DNA from: an uncultured Pelagibacteraceae bacterium
GTDB taxonomy: Bacteria > Pseudomonadota > Alphaproteobacteria > Pelagibacterales > Pelagibacteraceae
Reading direction: 5' to 3'
Length of the DNA: 64,000 nt
Assembly: GCA_902594335.1 (NCBI GenBank)
Contig: CACJLY010000001.1
Coordinates: 1-64,000, forward strand
Notes under the pieces: model-generated
Databases searched by the model: none
What the model was told of the DNA's origin: nothing
Seen by the model: only the letters and a program-made list of their open reading frames with translations
Program-made: the position numbers and the translations under genes
Shown: positions 54,939 through 63,217 of the stretch, piece by piece
Layout of the letters: each line of letters begins with the position of its first letter
Position numbering within the stretch: position 1 is the stretch's first letter

Positions 54939-55985
54939 GTGAATCAGATAAAAACAAAAAGAGAAAGAGTAAAATTTGCTTCTGATAACGTTACAGGTGC
55001 ATGTCCAGAAGTCTTAAATGCACTTCTTAAAGCTAATGAGGATGACAAAACTCCATATGGTAATGATGAGCTGTCGAAAAACTTACAAAACAAATTTTCA
55101 GAAATATTTGAAAAAGAAGTTATAGTATTTCCAACAGCATCAGGAACAGCAGCTAATGCTTTAGCTTTATCAACGATGACTCCTTCTTTTGGAAATATCT
55201 ATTGCCATAGACTTTCCCATATAAATGTAGATGAATGTGGAGCTCCCGAATTTTATACTGGAGGTGCAAAGTTGGTAAATCTAAATGGTAATAATGGAAA
55301 AATTATAGCTGAAGAACTAGATAATAATATCTCTGGAAAAGGTGTGGTACATCATACTCAACCTTCATCAGTAAGTATTACCCAATTATGTGAAACAGGT
55401 GTTGCTTACAATTTAGATGAAATAAATGAAATATCAGAGGTTACTCATAAACATGATCTAAATATTCATATGGATGGGGCAAGATTTGCAAATGCATTAG
55501 TTTCATTAAACTGTACTCCAGCAGAAATGACGTGGAAGTCTGGAATTGATGTACTGTCATTTGGAGCAACTAAAAATGGATGCCTAGCAGCAGAAGCCAT
55601 TATTTTTTTTAAACCAGAGTTAGTTGGAAATTTAGCCTTTTTAATGAAAAGAGCAGGGCATTTACTATCAAAGATGCGTTTTGTATCAGCTCAATTAGAT
55701 GCTTATATTTCGGATGAAGTTTGGTTAAAAAATGCAAAGCATGCAAATTCCATGGGAAAAAAATTAAGCCAAGGCTTACTGAAACATAAAAATATTGAAT
55801 TAGCTTACCCAACAGATGCAAATGAGGTTTTTGTTAAAATACCAAAAAATATAATTGATCAATTTAATTTACATGGTTACAAAATTAACGATGATGAGTG
55901 GGAAGATAAAGCTGTTAGATTAGTAGCTGCCTGGAATACTGATCCAGCTGATGTAGAATCATTTTTAAATATAATTAAATCTTAA
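54939..55985 (+). CDS. Low-specificity L-threonine aldolase
   Basis: 348 residues, GTG start 3 bases after the amidinotransferase stop. PLP fold-type I features: FASDNVTGACPEVL, FPTASGTAANALALS, HMDGARFANALV (Asp for the pyridine nitrogen, Arg after it) and SFGATKNG with K212 as the PLP lysine. It splits threonine to glycine plus acetaldehyde. In SAR11, which is known for an unusual need for glycine or serine, this could be an internal glycine source; here it likely feeds the adjacent amidinotransferase. Confidence 0.9.
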   Translation: MNQIKTKRERVKFASDNVTGACPEVLNALLKANEDDKTPYGNDELSKNLQNKFSEIFEKEVIVFPTASGTAANALALSTMTPSFGNIYCHRLSHINVDECGAPEFYTGGAKLVNLNGNNGKIIAEELDNNISGKGVVHHTQPSSVSITQLCETGVAYNLDEINEISEVTHKHDLNIHMDGARFANALVSLNCTPAEMTWKSGIDVLSFGATKNGCLAAEAIIFFKPELVGNLAFLMKRAGHLLSKMRFVSAQLDAYISDEVWLKNAKHANSMGKKLSQGLLKHKNIELAYPTDANEVFVKIPKNIIDQFNLHGYKINDDEWEDKAVRLVAAWNTDPADVESFLNIIKS

Positions 55986-55986
55986 T

Positions 55987-56214
55987 TTAGCTAGGATTTT
56001 CTTTAAGGAAATGTATATAATTTACTATTTCATCAAATTTTTCATCCTCAATATCTTTATAACTTGCATTAAATTTACTCTTTACGCAAATTGCTACATG
56101 AGCATAAGGATTTCTGCCTTTAGGATGATTAGGATGGTCTGGAAGTTGTCCTTGTAAATAATCGCCAGCTTCCTGCATGATTTTCCACAGTTTACTTGCG
56201 TTTTCTTTATTCAA
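55987..56214 (-). CDS. Conserved-looking 75-residue hypothetical protein
   Basis: 75 residues from a TTG start; an in-frame stop lies just upstream and no ATG fits, so TTG or a later ATG (shortening by 12) is used. Composition is normal and soluble, with a GDYLQGQLPDHPNHPKGRNPYAHVA segment rich in Pro/His and an amphipathic C-terminal helix (DEIVNYIHFLKE). No family recognised. It converges on threonine aldolase with a one-base gap and has a repeat-rich region upstream (56245-56286). Confidence 0.6.
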   Translation of the reverse strand: MNKENASKLWKIMQEAGDYLQGQLPDHPNHPKGRNPYAHVAICVKSKFNASYKDIEDEKFDEIVNYIHFLKENPS

Positions 56215-56244
56215 ACTGTCCCATTTTTTGTTTCATCTCTTTTG

Positions 56245-56286
56245 CTACAAGTTTTCTACAAGTTATCCTATAAAATCCTATAACTT
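56245..56286. repeat. Paired short direct repeats and inverted arms upstream of the 75-residue gene
   Basis: CTACAAGTT occurs at 56245-56253 and 56256-56264 (11-bp period), directly followed by ATCCTATAA at 56265-56273 and 56275-56283 (10-bp period). The arms AAGTTAT (56260) and ATAACTT (to 56286) are also inverted. Helical-turn spacing suggests side-by-side protein binding, upstream of the minus-strand gene at 55987-56214. The region 56215-56315 holds no other recognisable feature. Confidence 0.45.
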
Positions 56287-56315
56287 ATAACCAGGATCGA
56301 TAGAAGTTTTTTTAT

Positions 56316-57629
56316 CTATTTTAAAGCTCCTAAAGCTATTTTTTTCCAATTGTAATTCATATGTACTGCATTGATTGAAACTATTTTTGAATTATCCATA
56401 TCAATTAGAATAGATTGTCCGTAGGCACCAACTAAAGCAAAAATATTTTTATTTTTAAACCCTCTAATATCGAAATGGAATTGTCCACCATAAGATCCTC
56501 CATAGTTTGAAGCTGTTTTAATTTTATTGTCATAATTCTGATTGTTTTTTGAAATTCTTCTTTCATGAATAGTTTTAAGATATTTACCTACACAAGTATC
56601 ATTTTTCCAATCGTCTAACATTGCTTTTGCTACTCTTAAAAAGTCATATCTATTTAATTCCATTGAATATCTTAATGGACCATCTTCATCGTTTACTGCG
56701 TATTTATATCTTTTTCCATCTTTCATCCCATGAGTTTTTCCATAACTTATTTTTAAAAAATATATACTGTCTTCAATTCTAGCTTTTTCTTTAAAAACTT
56801 TGTCGGTAATTTTTTGAAAATCACCATTAGACTTAAACCATACATAGTTAATAAGTATATTTGCAACAATATTACTATAATTATACTTATTTTTGTCAGG
56901 TTTAGATTCCTTAAAATAATTTTCCATATGATACTTTAAAGAATTTTTATTTGCATTTTTTGGTTTTGTATTGACTAAATCTTTTTTTACATATTTCTGG
57001 TCACCTGCAGCCATATTTAGAAGATCAATTAATTTTACATTTTCATACAAAGTGTCTTTAAGTAAAGGCCAATCGTTCAATTTTACATCAATATTTTCAA
57101 TGTAACCATCACATATAGCTTGACCAACAACATAAGATGTAAAACTTTTACCTATAGAAGCAGATGTCCATTTAGTGTCATCATCAAACAATAAACCTAA
57201 TCTATTTTTTGGAGATTTTTTGTCTATTACAATTTCATCATTTTCAAATAATAAATAACTTAATAATCCAGTTTTTTGCATCTCCTTATCAATACTTTTT
57301 ATTAATTTTTTCTTATCTTCTTTTAAATTTATTTTAAATTTGTAAGTGTTATTTGAACCATTAATAAAATGTTTACGATTACCGTTGTGTTGTTTATTAA
57401 AATGAAAAACTTGGTAATGTAATTTCTCCAAGCTTGGATTACTACCCCATTTAAATCTTTTACCAGGATTCTTTTTATTTAGAAGCCACTTTTTTAATTT
57501 ATTTTCTTTATTTAAAAATTGAGACTGATTATTATCTAACAACCATTTGTGATAAGCCATTCGATAATCTGCATTTGATTTAAAGGGTATTAAAAAAAAT
57601 ATTAATACGATAAAGATTATTTTTTTCAT
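56316..57629 (-). CDS. Exported serine hydrolase, beta-lactamase/penicillin-binding fold
   Basis: 437 residues with a signal peptide (about 1-20, ending FKSNADYR). The S-x-x-K motif is SIGK in WTSASIGKSFTSYVV (near residue 157), with a Tyr-containing second motif in NKYNYSNIVANILI and a late SYGGQFHFDIRG region. These match the class C beta-lactamase-like/esterase family (serine hydrolase) and not true beta-lactamases. A long lysine-rich N-terminal region precedes the catalytic domain. Substrate unknown: peptidoglycan peptides, esters or D-peptides are options. Confidence 0.82.
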   Translation of the reverse strand: MKKIIFIVLIFFLIPFKSNADYRMAYHKWLLDNNQSQFLNKENKLKKWLLNKKNPGKRFKWGSNPSLEKLHYQVFHFNKQHNGNRKHFINGSNNTYKFKINLKEDKKKLIKSIDKEMQKTGLLSYLLFENDEIVIDKKSPKNRLGLLFDDDTKWTSASIGKSFTSYVVGQAICDGYIENIDVKLNDWPLLKDTLYENVKLIDLLNMAAGDQKYVKKDLVNTKPKNANKNSLKYHMENYFKESKPDKNKYNYSNIVANILINYVWFKSNGDFQKITDKVFKEKARIEDSIYFLKISYGKTHGMKDGKRYKYAVNDEDGPLRYSMELNRYDFLRVAKAMLDDWKNDTCVGKYLKTIHERRISKNNQNYDNKIKTASNYGGSYGGQFHFDIRGFKNKNIFALVGAYGQSILIDMDNSKIVSINAVHMNYNWKKIALGALK

Positions 57630-57816
57630 GATCCAAGACTACTAAATCCTGAACCACGAGTCTAATTGCTTAAAAAATGGCTATTTGATTTATCTATTTT
57701 GGAACTTTGCCATAAAAATGTTTTGTAGTGTCGGCATTGCTTTCCCTCTCTTTTTTGTTTCGAAGTGTGTCGTGAGTGTGTCGAGATTTTTTTAAAACTT
57801 TACATGAAAGTTTATG

Positions 57817-57836
57817 GTGGGGGCTAACGCCCCCAC
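57817..57836 (-). terminator. GC-rich hairpin downstream of the beta-propeller gene
   Basis: GTGGGGGC (57817-57824) pairs perfectly with GCCCCCAC (57829-57836) around TAAC. It lies 17 bases past the stop of the minus-strand gene at 57853, where a terminator is expected, but no U tract follows directly. A second weaker stem, AAACTTT/AAAGTTT (57795-57813), follows it. The whole 57630-57852 interval has no gene; it also shows a repeated TGTGTCG and is noticeably less A+T-rich near the hairpin than typical gaps here. Confidence 0.5.
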
Positions 57837-57852
57837 AGGCTTAATTTAGTTA

Positions 57853-59103
57853 TTAATCTAAGCTATAAATTGTAACTGATTTTTCTTTATCAACTTCGTT
57901 AGCACTTATAAACAAGTTCCGTTGTGGAATAGCAACCAAACCTTCTGGTCCAATACCTGTTGGTAAAATAGCAACTAATTCTGGGTTTTTCAAATCGTTT
58001 GCTTTATAAACGCCGATAGCATTTGCTCTTTCAGCACCAACAAAGATATAACGTGTATCACCATATATTGCTACTTCAACTGACTCTGGTTCTACACCTT
58101 TTTTCTCTGCACGTTTTTCTGGCCAGTAACCTGCTGAAGCAAGTGCTCTTTCATATGACGAACCTGACTCGTATACCACCGAACCATTTTTATTGAAGAT
58201 TGTCCATCCACGACTACCACCACGTTTTGCTTGACCTGGTGCTTCATGTTTATAGTCACCTTCATTTGCGGTTGCAAAATGATCATTGCCAATCCATTTA
58301 ACTGCATCTGGCTCTCTTCTAACATTTTCAATACTGTCAGCCATGTTTAGTTTACCATCTTTTTTATTATCGATACCTACAAGTGTTACTAATCCTGCAT
58401 CAAATTCTGAAATTACTTTTCCATTTCGATCGATAACCGCCATCCAGTTATTCTCTTGCATAGTAACAACTATTTCACCTAAATTATTGATATCAACAAA
58501 CTCAGGCTCTGGATCGTTAGGAGCAATAGTTGAAAAACCAACTAGGTCCGCTTTAGTAACACTGTTATCTGATAAATTAACAATTGCCACAAAACCTCCT
58601 GGAAGTTGTGGAATTTTTTCATCATTGATATCTTCGTTACGCTCATTTTCAATAGCTACTGCCACAAAAGTTCCATCTGGACTAACTGCAACCGAGTCTG
58701 GTTGTCCGCCTAATTCAACTTTTGCAACTTCTTTCCCTGAGGCAAGATCAACAACTAATAAGTGACCACTTGGTTCTACATAGTTTGGAGAAGTATTAAT
58801 ACCTACAAATGCTTGTCCATTTTTGATTGCAACACTAGTTGGTTCACCACCCAAATCCATTGAACCTAATGGTTTCGGATTTGCTGGATCAGTAATATCA
58901 ATCATTCCTAATGCGTTTGCTGGGCTATCGCTATATACCAGTTTCATACCATCTGCAGTTGCCGCAATTATTTCTGCTGATGTTTCTTCTGCACTAGGGT
59001 TATTTGCTGGTGTTCCAAATTTCCCAATTTCTTTAAAATCTGCATTTACTGTGCTAACAAATGCGGTCGAAGCCAGAAGGCCTGCTAAGATAAGTTTTAT
59101 CAT
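57853..59103 (-). CDS. Exported beta-propeller protein (choice-of-anchor I / alkaline-phosphatase-linked type)
   Basis: 416 residues with a Sec signal (about 1-21, ending TVNADF). Repeats with the pattern DITDPANPKPLGSMDLGGEPTSVA, VVDLASGKEVAKVELGG and ISPDG-like AVSPDGTFVAVA show a seven-bladed-type propeller. GVEPESVEVAIYG and GPEGLVAIPQRNLFISANE are motifs of the choice-of-anchor I proteins that occur alone or fused to phosphatases. Acidic and low in lysine, with codons richer in G and C than its neighbours, it may be an acquired gene. A PHO-box-like site lies 44-61 bases upstream of the ATG. Function could be calcium-dependent ligand or phosphate-ester binding; not certain. Confidence 0.72.
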   Translation of the reverse strand: MIKLILAGLLASTAFVSTVNADFKEIGKFGTPANNPSAEETSAEIIAATADGMKLVYSDSPANALGMIDITDPANPKPLGSMDLGGEPTSVAIKNGQAFVGINTSPNYVEPSGHLLVVDLASGKEVAKVELGGQPDSVAVSPDGTFVAVAIENERNEDINDEKIPQLPGGFVAIVNLSDNSVTKADLVGFSTIAPNDPEPEFVDINNLGEIVVTMQENNWMAVIDRNGKVISEFDAGLVTLVGIDNKKDGKLNMADSIENVRREPDAVKWIGNDHFATANEGDYKHEAPGQAKRGGSRGWTIFNKNGSVVYESGSSYERALASAGYWPEKRAEKKGVEPESVEVAIYGDTRYIFVGAERANAIGVYKANDLKNPELVAILPTGIGPEGLVAIPQRNLFISANEVDKEKSVTIYSLD

Positions 59104-59146
59104 TATATATTCCTTTTTTGATTATCTGAAAAGTTATCTAAATAAG

Positions 59147-59164
59147 ATGAAAAATTTGTAACAG
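59147..59164 (-). promoter_or_regulatory. Candidate PHO box
   Basis: On the minus strand CTGTTACAAATTTTTCAT matches the two-repeat PhoB consensus CTGTCATAAATCTGTCAT at 14 of 18 positions, with the first CTGT and last TCAT intact. It ends 44 bases before the start codon of the beta-propeller gene, a usual position. The A+T-rich middle part is easily matched by chance. Confidence 0.4.
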
Positions 59165-59201
59165 TTTAATTACAATTATATTTAAATGCACATGAACGAT
59201 T

Positions 59202-59636
59202 TTAAAATAGGTTTAAAGACCAATTTGTCACTGCAATAACCACAAGATAACGTGCCACTTTCCCTATAGCAACCAGGACTAAAAAATCTAAGAAACGAAT
59301 TCGCATAGTACCCGCAACAAAAGTTAGTGGATCTCCAACTATAGGCAACCAAGCAAACAATAAAGACCATTTACCATACTTCAAAAACCATTTGGAAGAT
59401 CGCTTCATTTGCTTTTGATTAAATGGAAACCATTTTTTGGACTCAAATTTTCTAGAATAAATTCCCAAAAACCAATTAAAAGATGAACCAAGTATGTTGC
59501 CCAAGCTTGCTACAAGCAGTAATATGAAATTGTTATAAGATTGAACAGCCATAAGTCCTGCAAGCGTAATCTCTGATGATAAGGGTAAAATAGTAGCTGC
59601 TAAAAAAGAAATGACAAAAAGAGTTATATAACTCAC
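59202..59636 (-). CDS. VTT-domain (YqaA/DedA-like) membrane protein
   Basis: 144 residues, GTG start. Four or five hydrophobic segments with ILPLSSEITLAGLM, LVASLGNILGSSFNWFLG and AWLPIVGDPLTFVAGTMRI, the VTT (SNARE-associated/DedA) pattern with conserved Glu, Gly and Pro-x-x-Gly-Asp-Pro. YqaA-type proteins are the short version. DedA relatives flip phospholipids or undecaprenyl phosphate. Start overlaps a 27-residue ORF (GTGA), placing it at the end of an ABC transporter operon. Confidence 0.85.
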   Translation of the reverse strand: MSYITLFVISFLAATILPLSSEITLAGLMAVQSYNNFILLLVASLGNILGSSFNWFLGIYSRKFESKKWFPFNQKQMKRSSKWFLKYGKWSLLFAWLPIVGDPLTFVAGTMRIRFLDFLVLVAIGKVARYLVVIAVTNWSLNLF

Positions 59637-59716
59637 ATTTCAAACCCAAGAAGGTTTGCATTAGCATTGCTATAAACTAACAAACTAAGAACTATTATCC
59701 CTAAAAGTTTTTTCAT
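59633..59716 (-). CDS. 27-residue signal-peptide-like microprotein
   Basis: ATG at 59716 abuts the previous small gene (TAA directly followed by ATG), and the TGA stop overlaps the VTT GTG start by 4 bases. The product begins MKKLLGIIVLSLLVYS and continues NANANLLGFEM: basic, then hydrophobic, then an A-x-A site, like a signal peptide with an eight-residue remainder. It could be a secreted peptide, a membrane microprotein or a leader whose translation opens the VTT start. Shortness keeps confidence moderate. Confidence 0.5.
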   Translation of the reverse strand: MKKLLGIIVLSLLVYSNANANLLGFEM

Positions 59717-59839
59717 TTAAAATCCACCTCGCCAATTATTTTTAGACTTGAAGTCTTTCTCTTCTTGTTTGGAAGTAGGTCTAAATAAATAAAAACCTAC
59801 AACAACAATAACGAATATACCTAAAATAATTTCAATCAT
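59717..59839 (-). CDS. 40-residue single-span membrane microprotein
   Basis: ATG at 59839 lies 8 bases after the ABC permease stop on the minus strand. The product has one N-terminal hydrophobic helix (IIEILGIFVIVVVGFYLF type, residues 2-19) followed by a charged tail (RPTSKQEEKDFKSKNNWRGGF), suggesting an N-out/C-in anchor with a cytoplasmic tail. No family recognised. Tight spacing with the ABC exporter suggests a small accessory subunit (inference). Confidence 0.6.
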   Translation of the reverse strand: MIEIILGIFVIVVVGFYLFRPTSKQEEKDFKSKNNWRGGF

Positions 59840-59847
59840 GTAAGTAT

Positions 59848-60615
59848 CTAGGATTTAATTTTATAACCTTTTTTGAGTAAAACAGACACGATTGTTACAC
59901 AAATTATTAAAAAAAATACCATTGAGCTAATGCTGATCCAAATGTTGAAATCAGAAACCCCATAGAACGCATATCTTAAACCATTAATCAAATATACTAC
60001 CGGATTAAAGTAAGTAACGGTTTGCCAGAACTCTGGTAACATATCTAAAGAATATAAACTTCCCCCCAAGAAAACCATGGGTGTAACAACTAATGTTGGA
60101 ATAATTGACATTTGTTCAAAGTTAGAACTCATCAAGCCAATTAAAAAACCAAATAAAGCAAAGGTAAAAGCCACAAGAACTAATAAAAAAACCATTAGTA
60201 ATGGATACATCACTTGAACTTCTACAAAAAAAGTTGCTGTAATAAAAATTACTACACCTACTAATAAAGTTTTAGTTGCACCTGCTCCAACGAATGCAAG
60301 GACAATTTCAAATGTAGAAATCGGAGCTGCTAAAATTTCATACATGGTACCGTTAAATTTTGGAAAAAAAATACCAAAGGAAGTGTTACTAATTGATTGG
60401 GTAAGCAACGTAAGCATTAATAAACCCGGAACAATAAAAGATCCATAACTGATACCATCAATATTCTCCACATAACCCCCTATCACTGAACCAAAAACGA
60501 TAAAGTATAAAGAGGTTGAAAGCACTGGTGAAAAAAGAGATTGCAACAAAGTTCTTTTAAAACGATCCATTTCATGAAGATACATGGCCCTAAATGCATA
60601 ATAATTAAATTTCAT
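59848..60615 (-). CDS. ABC-2 type exporter permease
   Basis: 255 residues, six membrane helices, ABC2_membrane family. The N-terminal cytoplasmic stretch [17 protein letters not shown] and the later [44 protein letters not shown] are typical of the NodJ/YadH/drug-exporter type. It pairs with the ATPase encoded just upstream (11-bp overlap). Substrate may be a lipid, drug or polysaccharide; not resolvable from sequence. Confidence 0.92.
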   Translation of the reverse strand: MKFNYYAFRAMYLHEMDRFKRTLLQSLFSPVLSTSLYFIVFGSVIGGYVENIDGISYGSFIVPGLLMLTLLTQSISNTSFGIFFPKFNGTMYEILAAPISTFEIVLAFVGAGATKTLLVGVVIFITATFFVEVQVMYPLLMVFLLVLVAFTFALFGFLIGLMSSNFEQMSIIPTLVVTPMVFLGGSLYSLDMLPEFWQTVTYFNPVVYLINGLRYAFYGVSDFNIWISISSMVFFLIICVTIVSVLLKKGYKIKS

Positions 60616-61540
60616 TATTCTCCTTTACTAAATTAACAAATATCTTCTCTAAAGTAGTTTGTTCAGTTTTTAAATCCTGTAGCTTTAAACCTGCATCTTT
60701 TAAATCTTTAAGTAAGTTAGTTATCCCAGTACTTTCTGAATTGACATCATAAGTGTATTCTACTGTTTGGTTATCTTTGCCTATTTCTAAATTATATTTA
60801 CCTAAACTATCAGGAATTTCAGTAATTTCACTTTGAAGATTTACACTTAACTTTTTCTGACCCATCTTTTTTAATAATTCTTTTGTTTCATCAATAACAA
60901 TTATTTCCCCTTGATTAATAACTGCCACTCTATCTGCTATTGCTTCTGCTTCTTCAATATAATGGGTGGTTAGAATAATAGTTACACCAGTTTTTCTTAA
61001 ATCTTCAACTACTTTCCACATATCTCTTCTCAACTCGACATCAACTCCTGCTGTTGGTTCGTCTAAAAATAATATTGAAGGTTCATGAGATAAAGCTTTT
61101 GCAATTAAAACTCTTCTCTTCATTCCACCAGATAGTTGTCTTAATCTTAGGTCTTTTTTATCCCACATACTTAAATCTTTTAAAATTTTTTCTATATGTT
61201 TTGGGTTAGGTTTTTTACCGTTTAACCCTCTTGAATATGAGACATTGTTAAAAACAGTTTCAAATAATTCTAATGTTAACTCTTGAGGGACTAATCCAAT
61301 TTTTGAACGTGTCTCTCGATAATCTTCAATAATATCAAAATTTTCAACAGTTACTTTTCCAGACGAAGGTGTAACAATACCACATATAATACTGATTAAG
61401 GTTGTCTTACCAGCACCATTTGGTCCGAGTAAAGCTATAATCTCTCCTTTTTTTATTTCTAAGTTAACTTTTTTTAAAGCTTCAAATCCGTTGTCGTAAG
61501 CTTTTGAAAGATTGTTAATAGATATTTGATTAGTAGACAT
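60605..61540 (-). CDS. ABC exporter ATP-binding protein
   Basis: 311 residues. Walker [10 protein letters not shown] (about residue 40), Q-loop in [12 protein letters not shown], signature [12 protein letters not shown], Walker [11 protein letters not shown] and switch His in [12 protein letters not shown]-terminal regulatory extension of about 80 residues ([14 protein letters not shown] onward) is typical of the YadG/DrrA/CcmA exporter class. It overlaps its permease gene by 11 bp. Confidence 0.95.
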   Translation of the reverse strand: MSTNQISINNLSKAYDNGFEALKKVNLEIKKGEIIALLGPNGAGKTTLISIICGIVTPSSGKVTVENFDIIEDYRETRSKIGLVPQELTLELFETVFNNVSYSRGLNGKKPNPKHIEKILKDLSMWDKKDLRLRQLSGGMKRRVLIAKALSHEPSILFLDEPTAGVDVELRRDMWKVVEDLRKTGVTIILTTHYIEEAEAIADRVAVINQGEIIVIDETKELLKKMGQKKLSVNLQSEITEIPDSLGKYNLEIGKDNQTVEYTYDVNSESTGITNLLKDLKDAGLKLQDLKTEQTTLEKIFVNLVKENNEI

Positions 61541-61607
61541 GTGATTTGTGGATATATAGAGACATTTTACTCAATTACAATATCTAGCCTACAAACTTTA
61601 AATTGAG

Positions 61608-62093
61608 TTAATCTCTAAAGTTTATAAATTCAATTGGAAGCCCTATATCTATAGCTTCTATTGCAGATATTGCTTCTTGAAGATCATCTCTTTTTTTTCC
61701 TTGCGCTCTTAATTCTTCTCCTTGAATTTTAATTTGGATTTTAAGTTTTAGTTTTTTTACATCAGCAATAATCTTCTTAGCATTTTCTTGACTAATGCCT
61801 TCTGCTAATTCACTGACTTGTCTAATGGTTCCACCAGCTGCACCTTCAGAATTTTTAATAATTATTACTCTTGGATCTACTTTTCTTCTTATAAGATGAA
61901 CTTGTAACAATTCACTTACTTGTTTTAATTTTAATTCATCAGGCGCTATTGTAGTTATTATTTTATCTTTTCTTTCAATTGAAATATTAAGTCCCTTAAA
62001 ATCATATCGGTTCGCAATTTCTCTTAAACAATTTGAAAGAGCATTGTCAAATTCTTGATAATTAATTTTACTTATTATATCAAATGAAGGCAT
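61608..62093 (-). CDS. YajQ family nucleotide-binding protein
   Basis: 161 residues. MPSFDIISKINYQEFDNALSNCLREIANRYDFKG at the start, ISQENAKKIIADVKKLKLKIQIKIQGEELR and VTGKKRDDLQEAI-like AQGKKRDDLQEAISAIE are the conserved YajQ segments. Members form two ferredoxin-like domains and have been reported to bind RNA/tRNA and in some species cyclic di-GMP. Function here is inferred from family. Divergent from the 2-hydroxyacid dehydrogenase by 97 bp with no other feature seen. Confidence 0.93.
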   Translation of the reverse strand: MPSFDIISKINYQEFDNALSNCLREIANRYDFKGLNISIERKDKIITTIAPDELKLKQVSELLQVHLIRRKVDPRVIIIKNSEGAAGGTIRQVSELAEGISQENAKKIIADVKKLKLKIQIKIQGEELRAQGKKRDDLQEAISAIEAIDIGLPIEFINFRD

Positions 62094-62190
62094 AATTTTA
62101 ATATACTATACAATATTACATTTTTTTATGAGAACAAACTTCTTTAATCATTGTTATAATTTTTAAAATTTTAGTATATTTTAATTTTAA

Positions 62191-63216
62191 ATGTCCAAAG
62201 GTAAAATTAAAATCCATATAAGAAATAATCACTGGAAAAAGGGTTCTTTGCCTTGTGATTTAGAAGGTGAAAAAAATAGTAGTGTTCCAAAAGAATTATT
62301 TGAGAATTTTCTCAATAAACACCCAAAGATAAAACATAAGATTTCATACATAGTTGATTGGGATGATGATAATTGGAAATCTTCAATGAAAGATGCAGAT
62401 ATTTTGCTTACATGGAATTTTCCAACAAATAATTTAAGAAAAATTGCACCAAATTTAAAATGGATACATATTGTGTCAGCGGGTGTTAATCATCTTTATC
62501 CATTTAATTGGCTTACAAAAGATTTAATTTTAACAAATAGTAGTGGAATACATTCAAAAAAAGCAGGTGAATTTGGATTAATGAGTGTTTTGATGCTTCA
62601 AAACCATATGACAAGAATAATTACTAATCAAAAAAAAAAAGAATTTATAACTTTATTAAGTAATCCAATTGATAGTAAAAAAATTGTAGTGGTAGGCACT
62701 GGATCATTAGGTGGGTCAATGATTAAACATATCAGCTCACTAGGAGCAAAAGTTATTGGAGTTAATAGAAGGGGTAGAGCAGTTGAAGGTTGTTCAAAAG
62801 TAATAACATTTGATAGGATTGATGAAGTCTTACCTGAGGCTGATTTTCTTTATTTAGCTGTTCCAGAAACAAACGAAACAAAAGGATTAATAAATAAAAA
62901 AAGATTAGATCTTCTTAAAACTACCTGTGGAATTGTTAATATTGGTCGTCAATCTGTAATGGATTATGAGCATCTAAGAAAAAAATTAAAAAAAAATGAA
63001 ATTGCTGGAGCTATTTTAGATGTTTTTTCAGAAGAACCCATAAACAGAAATTCTAAATTTTGGGATACTCCAAATTTAGTAATTACACCCCATATATCTT
63101 CAGATAGCAAAGGAAATTATATCGAGATGGTTTTAGAAAAGTTTTTCAAGAATTTAAAACTATTTATTGAGAAAAAAGATTTGAATAATCAAGTGGATCC
63201 TAATTTAGGTTATTGA
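62191..63216 (+). CDS. D-isomer-specific 2-hydroxyacid dehydrogenase
   Basis: 341 residues. The NAD-binding motif is VVVGTGSLGGSMIKHI with the acceptor-binding VNRRGRAVEG suggesting NADP preference (Arg pair after the second strand). Catalytic residues are Arg in NIGRQSVMDYEHL, Glu in FSEEPINRNSKFW and His in ITPHISSD. It reduces a 2-oxoacid such as glyoxylate or hydroxypyruvate. It converges on the next gene with one base between. Confidence 0.9.
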   Translation: MSKGKIKIHIRNNHWKKGSLPCDLEGEKNSSVPKELFENFLNKHPKIKHKISYIVDWDDDNWKSSMKDADILLTWNFPTNNLRKIAPNLKWIHIVSAGVNHLYPFNWLTKDLILTNSSGIHSKKAGEFGLMSVLMLQNHMTRIITNQKKKEFITLLSNPIDSKKIVVVGTGSLGGSMIKHISSLGAKVIGVNRRGRAVEGCSKVITFDRIDEVLPEADFLYLAVPETNETKGLINKKRLDLLKTTCGIVNIGRQSVMDYEHLRKKLKKNEIAGAILDVFSEEPINRNSKFWDTPNLVITPHISSDSKGNYIEMVLEKFFKNLKLFIEKKDLNNQVDPNLGY

Positions 63217-63217
63217 T

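Noticed and set aside
56245..56286. CRISPR-like repeat array
   Set aside because: Repeats are only 9 bp with no spacers, and no cas gene is present.
57637..57665. tRNA-3'-end-like sequence (GTGGTTCAGGATTTA on the minus strand)
   Set aside because: No complete cloverleaf, no acceptor stem partner and no integrase nearby.
58286..58765. 159-residue plus-strand frame opposite the beta-propeller gene
   Set aside because: The opposing minus-strand gene has a signal peptide and clear propeller repeats; the long antisense frame follows from its less A+T-rich codons.
58823..59161. 112-residue plus-strand frame opposite the beta-propeller start
   Set aside because: Same antisense effect; no start signals and no recognisable protein features.
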